Origin: Gymnopilus junonius
Taxonomy: Eukaryota; Basidiomycota; Agaricomycetes; Agaricales; Galerinaceae
Length of the DNA: 64,000 nt
Reading direction: 5' to 3'
NCBI GenBank assembly: GCA_015501075.1
Contig: JADNYJ010000137.1
Span: 46,270 to 110,269, forward strand
Both the position numbers and the translations under genes were made by a program. Below the pieces are notes generated by a model. The model was not told the origin of the DNA and made no database searches. It was given only the letters and a program-made list of their open reading frames with translations. This document shows positions 1-11,408 of the stretch, in pieces (the first letter of the stretch is position 1; every line of letters starts with the position of its first letter).

Positions 1-337
1 TTGTTTGTCATATATCCTCCTCCCTCCTCACTCAGGTTATTGTCTACTTTTGCCTTTGACTGCTTTGGTTCATCCTCAGGTTTCGACTTTGACTGTTTGG
101 GTCTATCTTCAGATTTCCTTTCTTCATGATCATTATCTTCGAGAATATATGGCCCCTTGGCCTTTTCCTTCTCATTCATCATCTTCTCATCCTCATCTTC
201 CACTTCTTCAATTGTGGGCTTCAATGTAGATTTCTTCTCAGGTTGTGTGGCTTTGAGCGGTGTCGTAGATTCATGTATTGGCATCGATATGTTTGTAGTA
301 CTAGTACATTGTGTAGACGAAGAGGGCGCACAAATAT
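1..337 (-). CDS. Start of Pol frame (linker before protease), partial
   Basis: Downstream of the gag stop the minus strand is open in another frame from about 335 to base 1. It encodes a Ser/Thr stretch and then a highly charged Lys/Glu/Asp-rich linker (for example EEVEDEDEKMMNEKEKAKG around 150-210). No protease motif is reached before the window edge. A change of frame between gag and pol is normal for many Gypsy elements, so this is probably the N-terminal extension of Pol. Composition alone cannot prove it. Confidence 0.4.
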
Positions 338-1487
338 TCACTCTTCGTTTGTAGGAAAACCCACTTCATTGAGTAATCCCTTTTTGTCATCATCAGGTAA
401 ACTGTTAAACATAGCACAAACATAGTCCCGTCGAGGGCGACGTGGTTCAGGGCAGTCACGAGCCATATGACCTTCTTTGTTGCAGTTGAAGCAAGTAATA
501 AGTTTGGATGCTCCTCCTGAGTCCGGTCGATGTCCATAGGAGCTCCTGCCCCTCCAAATGTCCCAGAGTTGGTATGTGCATGATGTGTACTGTTTTGAGC
601 ACCAGGTGTCATCCTCTGCTTCCGCCAGTGCCATGACTTCCTCCTCCATGCAAAGCTGTTCCTCCTGCTTGACCTCCTCCAGTTGCTCCAGCTTGACTTC
701 CTCCAGCATTCGACTTTCCACCAGTTCCAATGTCATTGCGGTTCAAGGATCCACGATTGTTGAACCATGGGTTGTGGTTTCCACCCCCTCCGAAGTTAAC
801 ATTGTTCTTCATGTCTCTCCATTGTCGATCCTTCTGAACAGCTGCCTTCTTCCACTCATCATACGTCTGTGGTAAAGGAGTCTGATTATAGATGGTATTA
901 AGAAGACGGGAATTAATGTTCTTCTTGATCCATCGAATGAGTCCAACATCATTGTAACCAGAGTCATGCTTATATGTATCGAGGTGCTCAAAATAGACCT
1001 CTGTAGTGGAGTTCCCTTGGACGAGTGTTTCTACTGCAATTTGTGCATCTTCGGCTATGTTTGCAGACTCGAAGGACTCTTTCACAGCTGCCTCGAAATC
1101 TTTATATGTCAACCACTCCACCTTTCCAGCCTTAGCTTCCATCATCTTCGTATCCACCCACTCTTTCACTAAACCCTCTTGCATGTATGAAAGGGCAAAG
1201 TAGATCTTTCTTCGGTCTGATTTATAAATTGATGGGTTGGCACTGAAGACAAGTTCAAGACTGATCAAGAATGCGCGAAGGTTTTTTGGGTTACCATCAT
1301 ACTGCTTTGGCGAAGCAACCTTCAGTTCCTTTTTGTGATGAACATCTTTGTGTTGGTTGGAGATAATGAGTTGTTCCATAAGCTGTCGGATTATCTCCAT
1401 TTCCGGTGAAGAACTAGAGGTTGTAGATGCATTTCCAAATTCTGGGTTAAGAGAGAACTCAGGAACGTCGAGGTTGTCGGGTGGCAT
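338..1487 (-). pseudogene. Gag polyprotein, frameshifted
   Basis: The structural Gag of the left element. The first frame (ATG at 1487, 292 codons to 609) has an acidic, Ser-rich N-terminus followed by an alpha-helical retrotransposon-gag domain (motif YDGNPKNLRAFL at about residue 65, then a segment with W and YF residues). It ends in a Gly/Ser/Asn-rich linker. The sequence continues in a second frame (PMDIDRT near 535), then in a third that carries the zinc knuckle CFNCNKEGHMARDC (C-x2-C-x4-H-x4-C) and stops at 338. Two indels are therefore needed, near 610 and near 505-530. Gag would assemble the cytoplasmic particle and bind element RNA. Confidence 0.7.
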
Positions 1488-1585
1488 AGTGTTTCAGATA
1501 GTGCAGTGAACTCCGAGAGAAAATCAAGGTCTCAGCCATGCAATGAGGGTTAGAGGGAATCGGTTTGGGTGCAGTCTTGCGCTAA

Positions 1586-1771
1586 TGTCAGCGTCACACA
1601 AGGAAAAGGCTGAAAATGGTAGATAAGCAGTGAATAGACCAGTGCAAGACTGGAGATCTATCTACGGAATACAGAGAATATATATACTATGAGGGTAAGA
1701 CATAGTTCTATAAAGAGAAAAGAGATAATAGAAAGATAAGATAAGGTGATCAGGAAGGTCGTTTCCTGACA
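1586..1771 (-). repeat. 5' LTR of the left Gypsy-type element
   Basis: On the minus strand the segment starts TGTCAG and ends CTGACA, a perfect 6-nt terminal inverted repeat as expected for an LTR. It lies about 100 bp upstream of the gag ATG at 1487. Its outer end abuts recognisable F-box exon sequence. The partner LTR would lie outside the window, so length and boundaries cannot be confirmed by comparison. No convincing primer binding site was identified beside it. Confidence 0.55.
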
Positions 1772-1822
1772 GAGAGCTTCTTGTGGTATATGATTGATGA
1801 AGAGAGGGTTATTGGGGTCACG
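1772..1822 (+). pseudogene. Remnant of a fifth F-box family gene (part of exon 5)
   Basis: The 17 codons between the LTR tip and a GTGAGC donor read ESFLWYMIDEERVIGVT. This aligns with the end of exon 5 in the four paralogues in this window, which all end in a (C/Y)(M)ID-x-ER(I/V)(I/V)G motif before the last intron. The 5' part of this gene would lie left of the retrotransposon, outside the window. No convincing last exon was found downstream, although 1823-2180 contains candidate AG acceptors. The gene was broken by the insertion. Confidence 0.65.
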
Positions 1823-2183
1823 GTGAGCTTCTCTTGTTCCTTTCTTCGTTTCCTCTTATGCTGATGTGCATATTTGTTCGGCATCTTGCTGTCTGCAAAT
1901 GAATGCACTCTAGATGTCAGATACTTTTGATGTAACTTTGCATGTCTGCCCGCTTTGATGTGCACTATTTATTCCGTTGAAAAGATATCCAGCACCTCTT
2001 GATCTTTCTCCGTAACTTGAGATACGAAAGTGATATAATTGCACCTATCCCATCAATGACTCACTGTTGGACGTCGAGACCCGGAGTTCACGGAGCATTG
2101 GTCATCATTGTTTAAGAATCAACGTAAGAATCCATTTACCGACTTCCACCAATATCAATGATAACGCCTCAAGTCCTTTCTCT

Positions 2184-4030
2184 ATGAAGCTCACCGATCT
2201 CCCTCAGGAGATACTCATTGAAATTTTGAAAATTTCGGACGCTAAATCTATACTTCGCTGTAGATCAGTGAGTCTATTCCTACCACCTCTGTGTTTAGTT
2301 GTATATTATTATCCCACACCTCTCTTAGACGTGCCGGTTGCTCTACAAAATATGCAAAGACGCACCAGAATTGGAGTACGCTATCGAGCTAGCCATGGAT
2401 GGAATCAGGCTCAAGGACGACGTGAACAATATACCCTACACTGATCTTCTAGCGCGTCTCCGCGCACTTCGTCTTTCATGGGAAAGGATTGGACGGGATG
2501 GAACCAGTTGACCGGTGATAGAGCAGAAGGCTTATGGCCGCCGCATCCGCGCATACGACTTCGCAGCAGGAGTATTTGGCTGCGACAGACGGCCGGGAAA
2601 TCAGCTTCACTTGGCTTCCTAATACTTCAACAAGAAACTCTCGCTATCGTACACTTGAAATATTCTTCGATTGGTATTGGAGGAATTCAAGTTAAACACT
2701 TTGCGATGGATCCAACACAGGATCTCCTTGTTGTGTTGGAAGATAATGAGAGGTGCGAAAGGTCTCTGACCGAGAATTCATTATTCTAATTTGAGGATGT
2801 CACTCAGCCGCCTTCATATCCGAAGCATATCTGTCAACGAAACACACCCTCTTGCAGCGCGAGGAACATTAGAGTTCGAGGACGGCGTAGTATTTCGATC
2901 GGCTGGGCTCCAGGTTGCTCTTAATGTCATTGGGCTATTCGTAGGTTCGGAAGGCATCCTTTCACAAGGGGATATTGCTTTCACCGACGCAAGACTTCTC
3001 ATTTGGAATTGGAAGACGGGGGTGTTGATATATGTAAACGACATTCTCTTATCTAAGATGCTCGCTGAACCGAAATTATATAAAGGACTCAAGGTACGCT
3101 GGGCAAACTCTCGGGACGCATATATCCAGTTTCTGTTTCCTGGATGGGGGGTCTTATGTTCTCGCTTCTGAAGATCAACAAGGCGCCCTATGTTTGTATT
3201 CTTTCGATCCCAGTTCACCTTCTTTATCCACCCCAACTCTTTGCGCCGTACTGTGCTTGCCTTCCATTGAAATGTCCTTTACACTCACTCTTCACCCAAG
3301 TCCCATATCCGCCGGTCATTCCGAAACATCTACGTTCTACAGTCCTCCAGAGTCGCATATGATGATCCTCTCAGCTTGTTACCTGGTTGCCCCAAGCTTG
3401 GGACCCTCAACCAATTATAATCTTTTCGTCCACAAACGCACATTACTGAACTATATAAACCGATTCCATCATCAGGAGTCCGCTGGAATGTCAGGACCCC
3501 TTCCGAATATGAATATGGACTGGAAGAGTTGGGGTGAAATGAACACGAGGTTCATGAAGGTTCCTTCAAACAAAAGGTGAGCACTTGCAGTACCCTCGGT
3601 TTTTTTCTTGTCTTTTTTTTGTTATGGGAGATCGCTGTGTTTCTCATCTCTGGTTGGCAGTTACGCTTGCGTTTATGGCCAGCGTGTTGCTTTCAGCTCT
3701 CGAGACAATTCCATTGAAGTTGTCAATTTCAACATGCCTTCGTCGAACTCTATCTCCGATATGGCTTCTAATTTTCGCCTACGTGACGAAATGTCATCTG
3801 AGCATCCACAAGACGTTTTCGGTCGACTTCCATATTATTCGACGACTTGTTCTTTTGCAGAACATTTTTTCAATTACGTGATGGATGCGGAAAGGATTGT
3901 AGGGTTGAAGGTGAGTTTCTTAATCCGTATGGTCCGTCCGTGAGGTGGGTCAACTGCTAAAACTGTGGGGGTTCCTTTATTTTAGTCCGCCGGAGGCGAT
4001 AGGGTGGACTTATATGTTTATGAACTTTGA
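2184..4030 (+). pseudogene. F-box family protein, copy A (decayed)
   Basis: Family role: the N-terminal F-box (LTDLPQEILIEIL, residues 2-14) would bind Skp1 in an SCF ubiquitin ligase; the long C-terminal part is a lineage-specific region that probably holds the substrate-binding surface. The layout follows copies B-D: exon 1 2184-2267, exon 2 from 2329, exon 3 2808-3033, exon 4 3086-3576, exon 5 3661-3910, exon 6 3986-4030. Exon 2 is broken: the frame entering it stops at 2509-2511 (TGA), and the conserved segments that follow (VFG, ISFTWLPN, MDPTQDLLVVLE) lie in successive other frames. Exons 3-6 are open and keep family motifs such as LLIWNWKTG, LYSFDPSSP and VHKRTLL. The short spacing to copy B (636 bp, same strand) points to tandem duplication. 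Confidence 0.75.
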
Positions 4031-4665
4031 CTTACGAAGCAGGTCAAGTGTAGAATTGCGTCCATATACTGAGGAGTCCTACTTACTTGGCCCTGTAACC
4101 CGAGAATCAGTGTGTCACCAAAATAATGACTGTAAATTCTCACCAGTGTTTTGCAACGACAGGTAAGAGTGATTCATACCTATATATGTCGTCAAGGGCC
4201 GTTATCCAATATCAGTTAAAGTAGCTTAGTTTCGAAGCAATTTTTCATTGAATACGATATAAATAGACCGTCCGGCGCATTTATCCGAGTACGGACAGCT
4301 CAAAAGAGGGGTCTTTGACGCTCAAGCGCACAGCTGAGGCACTAGACTAGCGGTCAGAATGCCTACCATGCCGCACCACTGACGCAGGGCTAGAGTGGCC
4401 TGAAGTGAGGCGGCTAGTAAGTACAATATTCGAGAGCTCTTTATTTTAATTCACCCGTCTGTCCGGCCTTGAGACAGTAACCGAGGAAATGGAGGAAAAA
4501 GCAAGTGAAAAGGTCGCAAGTACAGTAGCAGGACGATCTTACATAATCATGACTCGATTTCTTCGGCGCGGCATCAACCGGAAGCGAGAGCTGTCCATAC
4601 CATGCTTCCCGTATTCGTATGTCAATTTCTGTCGATTCAACATACTTCTACTTCTCCTGCATATC
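4031..4665. other. Spacer between F-box copies A and B
   Basis: No coding sequence is recognised. The stretch must contain the terminator of copy A and the promoter of copy B, but no clear TATA box or polyadenylation signal stands out. Confidence 0.4.
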
Positions 4666-6426
4666 ATGACCCTTACCGAAGTCCCTCAAGAGATACTCAT
4701 TGAAATTCTGAAAGGCTTGGACACTAAATCTCTTCTTTGCTGTGGATCAGTACGCATATTTCTTTTCTCTTTTCGTTATCTATCAGGCTTATTGCCTCTC
4801 GAGGGTAGACATGTAGAATGATTTATGAAATCTGTGTAACCACTCCAGAATTGAGATATACCATCGACCTGGCCATGGATGGGTTTAGTGAGCGCGTTAT
4901 CAAGACATCCTACACCGATCTTCTGGCTCGTATGCATGAGCTGCGGCTTTCCTGGGCGAAATTGGTCTGGAAACGAACAACAGAGGTGGATCTTCATGTT
5001 AAACGGAACCATATCAGAATATATAGGCTCGTAGCAGGAGTATTCGCTATGACAAATGGCGAGAAGATAAGTTTCACTTGGCTACCTACTTCGACTAGGA
5101 ATTACCATCGCCGGAGCATCGAGTACCTATCTATTGGATCTGAGATCAGCACCTTCGCTATTGACCCTACTCAAGATCTGCTTGTCGTGTGGGAAAGGAA
5201 TCCAGGGTACGTCCGATGCTACAATTCTAGTTTAGTTTTGTACTCTAATGCTCATTCAGCCGCTTTCATATTCGAACCTTGTCGACTAGTCACGTTCACC
5301 CTCTGGCAGCGCGGGGATTATTGGAGTACGAAGGCGACATTACACTACCTGCTCGACTGGAAATTACTGTCGACGTCGTTGGCTTTGTCACAGATAGCAA
5401 CTTTTCTGTGCGCAGATTGATGATTTGGAATTGGAAGAAAGGGGTTTTGATATATGTACGTCTGCTCCTTTTCCTTCTTTTTTCTAATTCGTGCTCACAG
5501 ACTAAAATTCAACCAAGGACTCTCACTCTATCGGACAACCGCTTGCGCACCATATAACCAACTTCTCCTTCCTCAGCGAGGATGCGTTCATGCTCGCGTC
5601 AAAAGATGCCCAAGGCGCGCTATTCTTGTACTCTTTCGACCCCAGCTCGCCCGATCTATCCATCCCAACCCTCTGTGCGACTCTTCATCTGCTCACAATG
5701 AGCATTCTCTTCAAATTCGAGATTCACTCGAGCCCGATATACCCCGCCCATCCCGATATCTCCACATTTTGGAGTTTGACCGAGTCGCATGTGGTCGTGC
5801 TGTCATTGTATTATGTGACGGATACAAGTTATGGGTTCTTGGAGAATTATGTTGTCTATCTTCATAAGCATACTTTACTAGACTATGTCCATCAGTTCAG
5901 ACAGCAAGCGTCGGCGACGAGGTCTAGCCCGATTGCCTTCCCCAATTTGAATGTGGACTGGAAGGTGTGGGGGGAGAAGAATGTGAGATTTATGAAGGCT
6001 CCGCCAACTGGAAGGTGCGTGTCTGCAGCTTTCACTTTCCTTATTTATTTATTCCTCATATCCGACCAGTTTTACTTGCGTTTACGGACAACGTGTCATA
6101 ATCAGTTATGAAGAGGACACTGTCGAAGTTCTCAATTTTAACATACCATCTTCAACCTCAGTTTCCGCCAAAGCTCCCAGCTTTGTCCTGCATGCTGAGC
6201 CGTCCTTTGAGGAGCCATACAGTACCGTCAGTTGACTTCCATACTATTCAACAACGTGTTCGTTTGGGGAATACTTTTCCAATTATATGATTGATGCGGA
6301 AAGGATTATAGGGTTAAAGGTGTGATATAAATCCTATTCGGAATGTCGGTTACTTACGCTGTTGCTGACCCTTTATCTTAGGTAGACGAAGATAATAAAA
6401 TGAGCCTGTGTGTCTACGAGTTTTAA
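4666..6426 (+). pseudogene. F-box family protein, copy B (one nonsense codon)
   Basis: Best preserved + strand copy. Exons 4666-4749, 4809-5206, 5260-5455, 5518-6014, 6070-6319 and 6382-6426 splice with consistent phases and clean GT/AG ends. The F-box is LTEVPQEILIEIL at residues 2-14. Further motifs are LRLSWAKL, FAIDPTQDLLVVWE, LMIWNWKKG, LYSFDPSSP and the exon 5 end NYMIDAERIIGLK. The only lesion seen is TGA at 6233-6235, where the paralogues have Arg before LPYYST, so CGA to TGA is the simplest change. It would remove about 43 C-terminal residues, including the conserved last exon that ends LCVYEF. A truncated, still functional protein is possible. Confidence 0.75.
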
Positions 6427-7018
6427 TTATGACGTTGACTAGATAAGTGGTTCACTTTGTTCCTTGTCAAGTTGTTCAAACCTTCAAGTTGGAATTCGAG
6501 CCGTTCAATACGCAGGCATAGAATCTGGGCTAGCCGATCAATATTTCTTTCTTTTATTCCGACATTCAATCTATGCTATGTGCTCTCCTGCTATTAGAGA
6601 CCACGACAATATCAAAAGGATCTTTCTCAAAATCAAGACTAGCCTGCTCACTCCCTCGATAAACACAAAAGAAGAAGCTAATCAGTGGCAAATCAGTGGC
6701 AAATCAGTGGCGCACATTGGGAAGAAACTCTGTTGCGATTGATTGGAGTCACAGAATGTTGATATGATTCTAACGTCATCTCAAGATTGTTAAATGACAC
6801 AAGCCACGTAAAATAAGCTCATCATCTTTATCATCGTGTTGAGGTCTTGTTATAAATTGTCCTTACTCCGATAAAAGTCGGATCTTGCGAAAACATAAAG
6901 ACCTGCGCATCTCCACTAATCACAGACCATAGATTTTTCTTGGCTTCGGCTGTTCCTTCGAGGAACTGCACAAAGGTTCGTACTTTACGCATTTGACCTA
7001 TTCTATTAAATTCAGAAG
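6427..7018. other. Spacer, no gene recognised
   Basis: Only short open frames without recognisable motifs. A short direct repeat (cagtggcaaat twice in succession) lies near 6684-6705. Confidence 0.35.
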
Positions 7019-8245
7019 TTGGATTTAACAGCAATAACAACCCTTACCAGTCGCCATGCAATGCCCCGTTCCATCTTTCATGACATTGATAAGAATCATC
7101 GAAGACCATTTGTAGCAGAACATAATCCAACGTCGGCTTCGCCATCATTCCAGATCATTAAAAAATCTGATGGACCTCAAGCAGAGGCTAAGATAAACAG
7201 CATTCTTCGTGCAACTGTCGATCTTTCGGCTACATTTGCTGCTCGTTGGTTCCTCGTGATTGGCGCAGGTGTCATCGAGGTGTACTTGGTGGCGCATCAT
7301 ATAGCGATCGATGGTAAGAGTATGAGTCAATTGTCACAGGAACTTTTAGAGCTATTGGCTGGGAAGGATAGCACCCCCCAAGAGCAGAAGTTTCAGCCCT
7401 TCTATCGAGCTCACCTTCTCGAGGATCGTCCATTATCTTTTTCAAGTAAGGAAAGGTCACTGACACAATCTTCGCTGCTTGGAATGTATTTCTCGACTCA
7501 CCGGCATTTCATCTGGCCAACGCATTTTAGTTAAGTCAATCCTGGAATGTTAGACCAATTAAATGGAAAGGTAGTCCATCCTTAGGCGCCTCTTCAGACA
7601 AAGAGTCCTATCGCAAGATACAAACCTGGTTAGAGTTCTCAAATAGTGTGAGTATTAACAATGCGCGGGATCCAGATTCTCACCTCAGAGTTTTCGTAGG
7701 AACTACGGAACTGGGGAAATTGCTTCCATACGTCCTGGTTCCGTGTCGCAGTCGCTCTTCTTGTGTAGTTGTTCGGTCAATTTCTGAGCCTGATGGAGAG
7801 GAGATCACGCAGTGATGGTCGCCTTCGGGGACGGTCGGCAGAAGCGGAAAACGCCGTGGGACAATTTGCCAATACCGCTCCGATCCGAATCCCTCTTGCT
7901 GACGTTCTCTCCTCGCAATCACCAACATTCGACGCCCTTGTTCGATTGACATCGAAACAAATTTCCACTGGTAAGAAATATGAACGATTTCGTACCTGGA
8001 CGTCGTCGATGCACATCGTTAAATTGGGCTACGTGTTCCCTCTGCTCAGGTTGCGATTCTGAGCTCTAAGCTCTCCTCTGCTTTCTTGCAAAGCTCAGGA
8101 TGTCTCTCTGTGCTTGATGGTTCCGTCTTCTCAGGAGTTAGCTGATATAGGCCACGATTCTCCTACGTTTCCCCATAACTCATCCAACGAAGGGCAAAGC
8201 CGTGAATCAAGCATAATGCATAAGGGCGATGCGGACGTGGCTTAA
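7019..8245 (+). pseudogene. NRPS condensation-domain relic
   Basis: The translated + strand contains VAHHIAIDG near 7290-7316, the HHxxxDG catalytic motif of condensation domains in non-ribosomal peptide synthetases. About 540 bp on, in another frame, it has GRSAEAENAVGQFANTAPI (7829-7885), matching the later GR...VG.F.NT.P.R motif of the same fold. Between and after these lie frameshifts and stops (the first frame ends at 7534), and no start, adenylation or carrier domain is present. It is best read as an isolated, decayed condensation-type domain between two F-box genes. A stand-alone acyltransferase of the same superfamily is an alternative origin. Confidence 0.55.
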
Positions 8246-9415
8246 CTTTTGGTCCCTGGTACGTCCATACGTATTTCCTATCATTTTGAGCCATGGCTCA
8301 CCCATACGCTGCATATATGCGACCTTGTATAGATCAACAAATTCCGCCACAGTCTCGACGTCATCGTCAGTCTGTAGGACAGTCATCATGACCTTGTTTT
8401 GAGATATGCTACTGGCGAATTCAATTTCGTATTTTGGGTATTTGGCGACGCGTGTTAGCTTATAAGGCAAGTTTATCCTTCCAATGCACAAGGAAACCTG
8501 GCTGACTTTATAATTACGAGATCTTAGATCTACTTCTAATCGCCGATGCAGTATTCTTTCTGGCCGTGGTATGTCCTCCTAAATAGCTTTACTTCGGACC
8601 GCAATTCACCAGCACTTCGCATACACTACATGCCACTCCACACTTGATGCGATTCGATACTGACTGCACCTTCGCAAATGAATAGTTATTGGCGAACCAC
8701 TTTCTCGGACATATCATTGTTTCACTGTAAGAAGTTGTCCTACACGTAGCCTCTTTACCCTGCCTCTTTACGGTACCTCCGTTACAAAAAGTTTACCCCG
8801 AGTCCCGAGTCGTAAGCGTCGTCTCTTTTCTGAGGGTGTTGGTATGCCAGCTCACTTCGTATATAGGTCTCTATATGTACGTCTTTCATATCCCACAAGC
8901 GAAGATGAATCGGAACCTGCCAGCTACCTCAGCTACCTTCCACTTTTGCTGTCCTTCATCTCCCACCTGTTCATTCGATCTTTCAACCAGCTTATCACGT
9001 AGGTTCATCTCGGTAGGATATAGCTGAAGATTAGTGCTCGAGCCTGGTTGGATTAATTGAGGACTGCACGATTGCGCGGGGATTGTCCTTGTGGATGATG
9101 GATGATACGTAATGGGTGAATTTTTTCTGTTTCATATAACGCTCCCTTGGCGGTCGGACGTAAAATAAATTATAGGAGATGAGAACAGGCGTCAAGTCTC
9201 AGGACAAATCTTGATTTTAACCGTTCATATGTCAAAGATAGGGTCGTAGCCATTCAGCTTGACAACTTTGAACCAAGCTTAGGGTGATTCGACGCTGCAT
9301 TGGGTATGTTAGTCCCGGGTAGAACTAGTAAACGTTACTATATTCGTGGAAAATCGATTACGATCTCAAGACACGGAATCTCCCGAAGGCAAGCCTTCCT
9401 TTCCTTCTCTCGATC
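8246..9415. other. Spacer upstream of F-box copy C
   Basis: No supported gene. A 94-codon minus-strand frame at 8207-8491 has no motif I recognise and overlaps the condensation relic. The last few hundred bases presumably hold the promoter of copy C. Confidence 0.35.
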
Positions 9416-11155
9416 ATGACCCTCACTGATTTTCCTCAAGAGATACTTATCGAGATTTTGAAGAACTTGGACACTCGATCTCTCCTTCGCTGTGGATCAG
9501 TGAGCCTAATTTCCTCATATATCCAGTATCTTATACCTCCCTCAGACGTGCCGATTGCTCAATGAAATACACAAAAACGCTACAGAATTGGAATATGCAA
9601 TCGAACTTGCTATGGATGGATTCAAGGAATCTTTTATCAATACGTCATACTCCGACGTCTGACCCGTCTCCGCGAGCTTCGTCTATCATGGGCGAAGTTG
9701 AATGGAGTCGATTGACGAAAGTAGACCTCAAGACCTACCGCACTGTATACAAGTTCGTAGCGGAGTCTTTGCGGTGAAAAGTGCCCAGGGAATAGATTTC
9801 TTCTTTCTCCCTTCCTCAACGATGAGTCTTCGAAAATTCGAACGTCCGGTTGAGTTTCGTATCAAAGATTTTGTCATCGATCCTACACAAGATCTCCTTA
9901 TCATCTTGGAGGCAGGGTGGGCGTATGTCATAAGCTTCAGCTTTGTTAGACGTCTAATAAGAATTACCTAGTCGACTTCATATTCAAACTTTATCGCCCG
10001 ATGCAATTCAAACTCACCCTCTCGCAATGCAAAACGTTTTAGAATTTGGCACTGGTCCCGGGGGAACAATCTCACTCGAGGTTGCTGGAGATGCCGTCGG
10101 TCTATTCATCAACAAAGGCTTTGGCTATGTAAGGCCCAGGCTTTTGATTTGGAACTGGAAGACAGGAGACCTGATATATGTATGCACCTTCTGCCTTATC
10201 TCGAGATCAATCTTGCTGACGATATTTGACTAAGGATTCAAACTTCATTAAGGAAAAACTCTCCGAGTCCATATCTAGTTTCGCCTTCCTAAACCAAAAT
10301 TCTTTTATGCTCACCGCCGCAGGTGGAAACGGCACCCTGTACCTTTACTCTTTCGAACCTACCGCGCCCGGCTTATCAATCCCAGTTCTCTGTGCAATAC
10401 TTCGTCTACCATCAGTTCCTACCAGCATTGCCATCCTCTACCAACTCGATATCCACTCAAGTCCCATACACTCTGGACATTGCGAAAATTTATCATTTTG
10501 TAACCCTCCAGATTCGCATATGGTCGTTCTATCAGCACGTTATGCCATCGACAGCCGCATTCCTGGACTGTCGGAGCAGTGCAGTTTCTTCGTCCACAAG
10601 CGTACTTTTCTCGGTTATATTAATCAATTCCAACACGTCGACATTGGAGTTCCGGATATGGAATGGAAAAGGTGGGGTGAAATGAATACGAGATTCCTGA
10701 AGACTACGTCAGGCAGAAGGTGCGTACTTGCAACCCTCCTGGTTTATTCTTTCCCTTAAGCCCACCATAATTTGTGTTTTATAGTAATTTTTGCGTTCAT
10801 GGCGATCGTATCGCGCTCTATAATTCAAACACCCACTCCATTACAATTTTCAATTTCAACATGCCCTCATCGATGTCTATTTCCGAGGTTCCCACATATC
10901 GCCTGCACGACGAGCCATCATCTGAGTATCCATACAACATCTCCACACGGCTTCCTTACTATTCGACCAGTTGTGAATTAGGGGAACGTTTTTTGAATTG
11001 TATGATTGACACTGAAAGGATCATAGGACTGAAGAAGGTAAGGTCTTTTTCGATGTCCTTTGCAACATAGGTCATATACTTACGCTGAGATGCAACCTTT
11101 ATCTTAGGTTGAAGCAAACAATATGGCCCTTTATATCTATGATTTTTCACGCTAA
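9416..11155 (+). pseudogene. F-box family protein, copy C (three 1-nt deletions)
   Basis: Exons: 9416-9499, 9546 to about 9918, 9972-10179, 10235-10719, 10785-11037 and 11108-11155. The F-box is LTDFPQEILIEIL. Exon 2 needs three separate single-base corrections to stay in frame: near 9657 (before the in-frame TGA at 9660-9662), near 9702 (where W-S-R-L-T is expected), and near 9761 (where V-A-G-V-F is expected). Together they remove three bases, so the frame is restored for DPTQDLLII and the rest. Exons 3-6 are intact with LLIWNWKTG, LYSFEPTAPG, VHKRTFLGYINQF and the terminal LYIYDFSR. Copy D lies convergently 253 bp downstream. It is a pseudogene unless the deletions are sequencing errors. 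Confidence 0.75.
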
Positions 11156-11408
11156 CTATGCAATCTACTTGATCTAAGCGCTATATCTGAAAGCGCTGAT
11201 ATTCTGTTCGAGGATAGCAGGCGCACCGGCGCCAGCCCTATCAGAAGGGAACCACATCTTGAATCCGATTTCTACTTTGTTATGATGCGTGTTGAATTAC
11301 TTCTAAGCATATACGGAACTGGATATCGTGTACCGGGCGGTAGCGTTAAATAAGGGGTCATGACGTTCCTTGGAAGCTCCGAAAGAAATAGAAATGAAGA
11401 AATCGAAA

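Larger units (their letters stand above)
1..1771 (-). mobile_element. Ty3/Gypsy-type LTR retrotransposon, 5' part, cut by window edge
   Basis: Read on the minus strand the element runs from an LTR (1586-1771) through a gag region into a pol-like frame that is still open at base 1. Only the 5' portion is in the window, so no reverse transcriptase is seen. The assignment rests on gag: a retrotransposon-gag-like N-terminal domain and a CCHC zinc knuckle near base 460. It sits inside an F-box gene exon whose remainder starts at 1772, directly beside the LTR tip. Gag carries two frameshifts, so this copy is not autonomous as sequenced. The class (Gypsy rather than another LTR type) is an inference from gag alone. 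Confidence 0.75.

Noticed and set aside
1564..1590. tRNA-like word (ttagcgcaagact) next to the left LTR as a primer binding site
   Set aside because: It is in the same sense as a tRNA D-arm rather than complementary, so it could not pair with the tRNA as a primer site.
8207..8491. 94-codon minus-strand frame
   Set aside because: Overlaps the condensation relic and shows no known motif; evidence too weak for a gene call.
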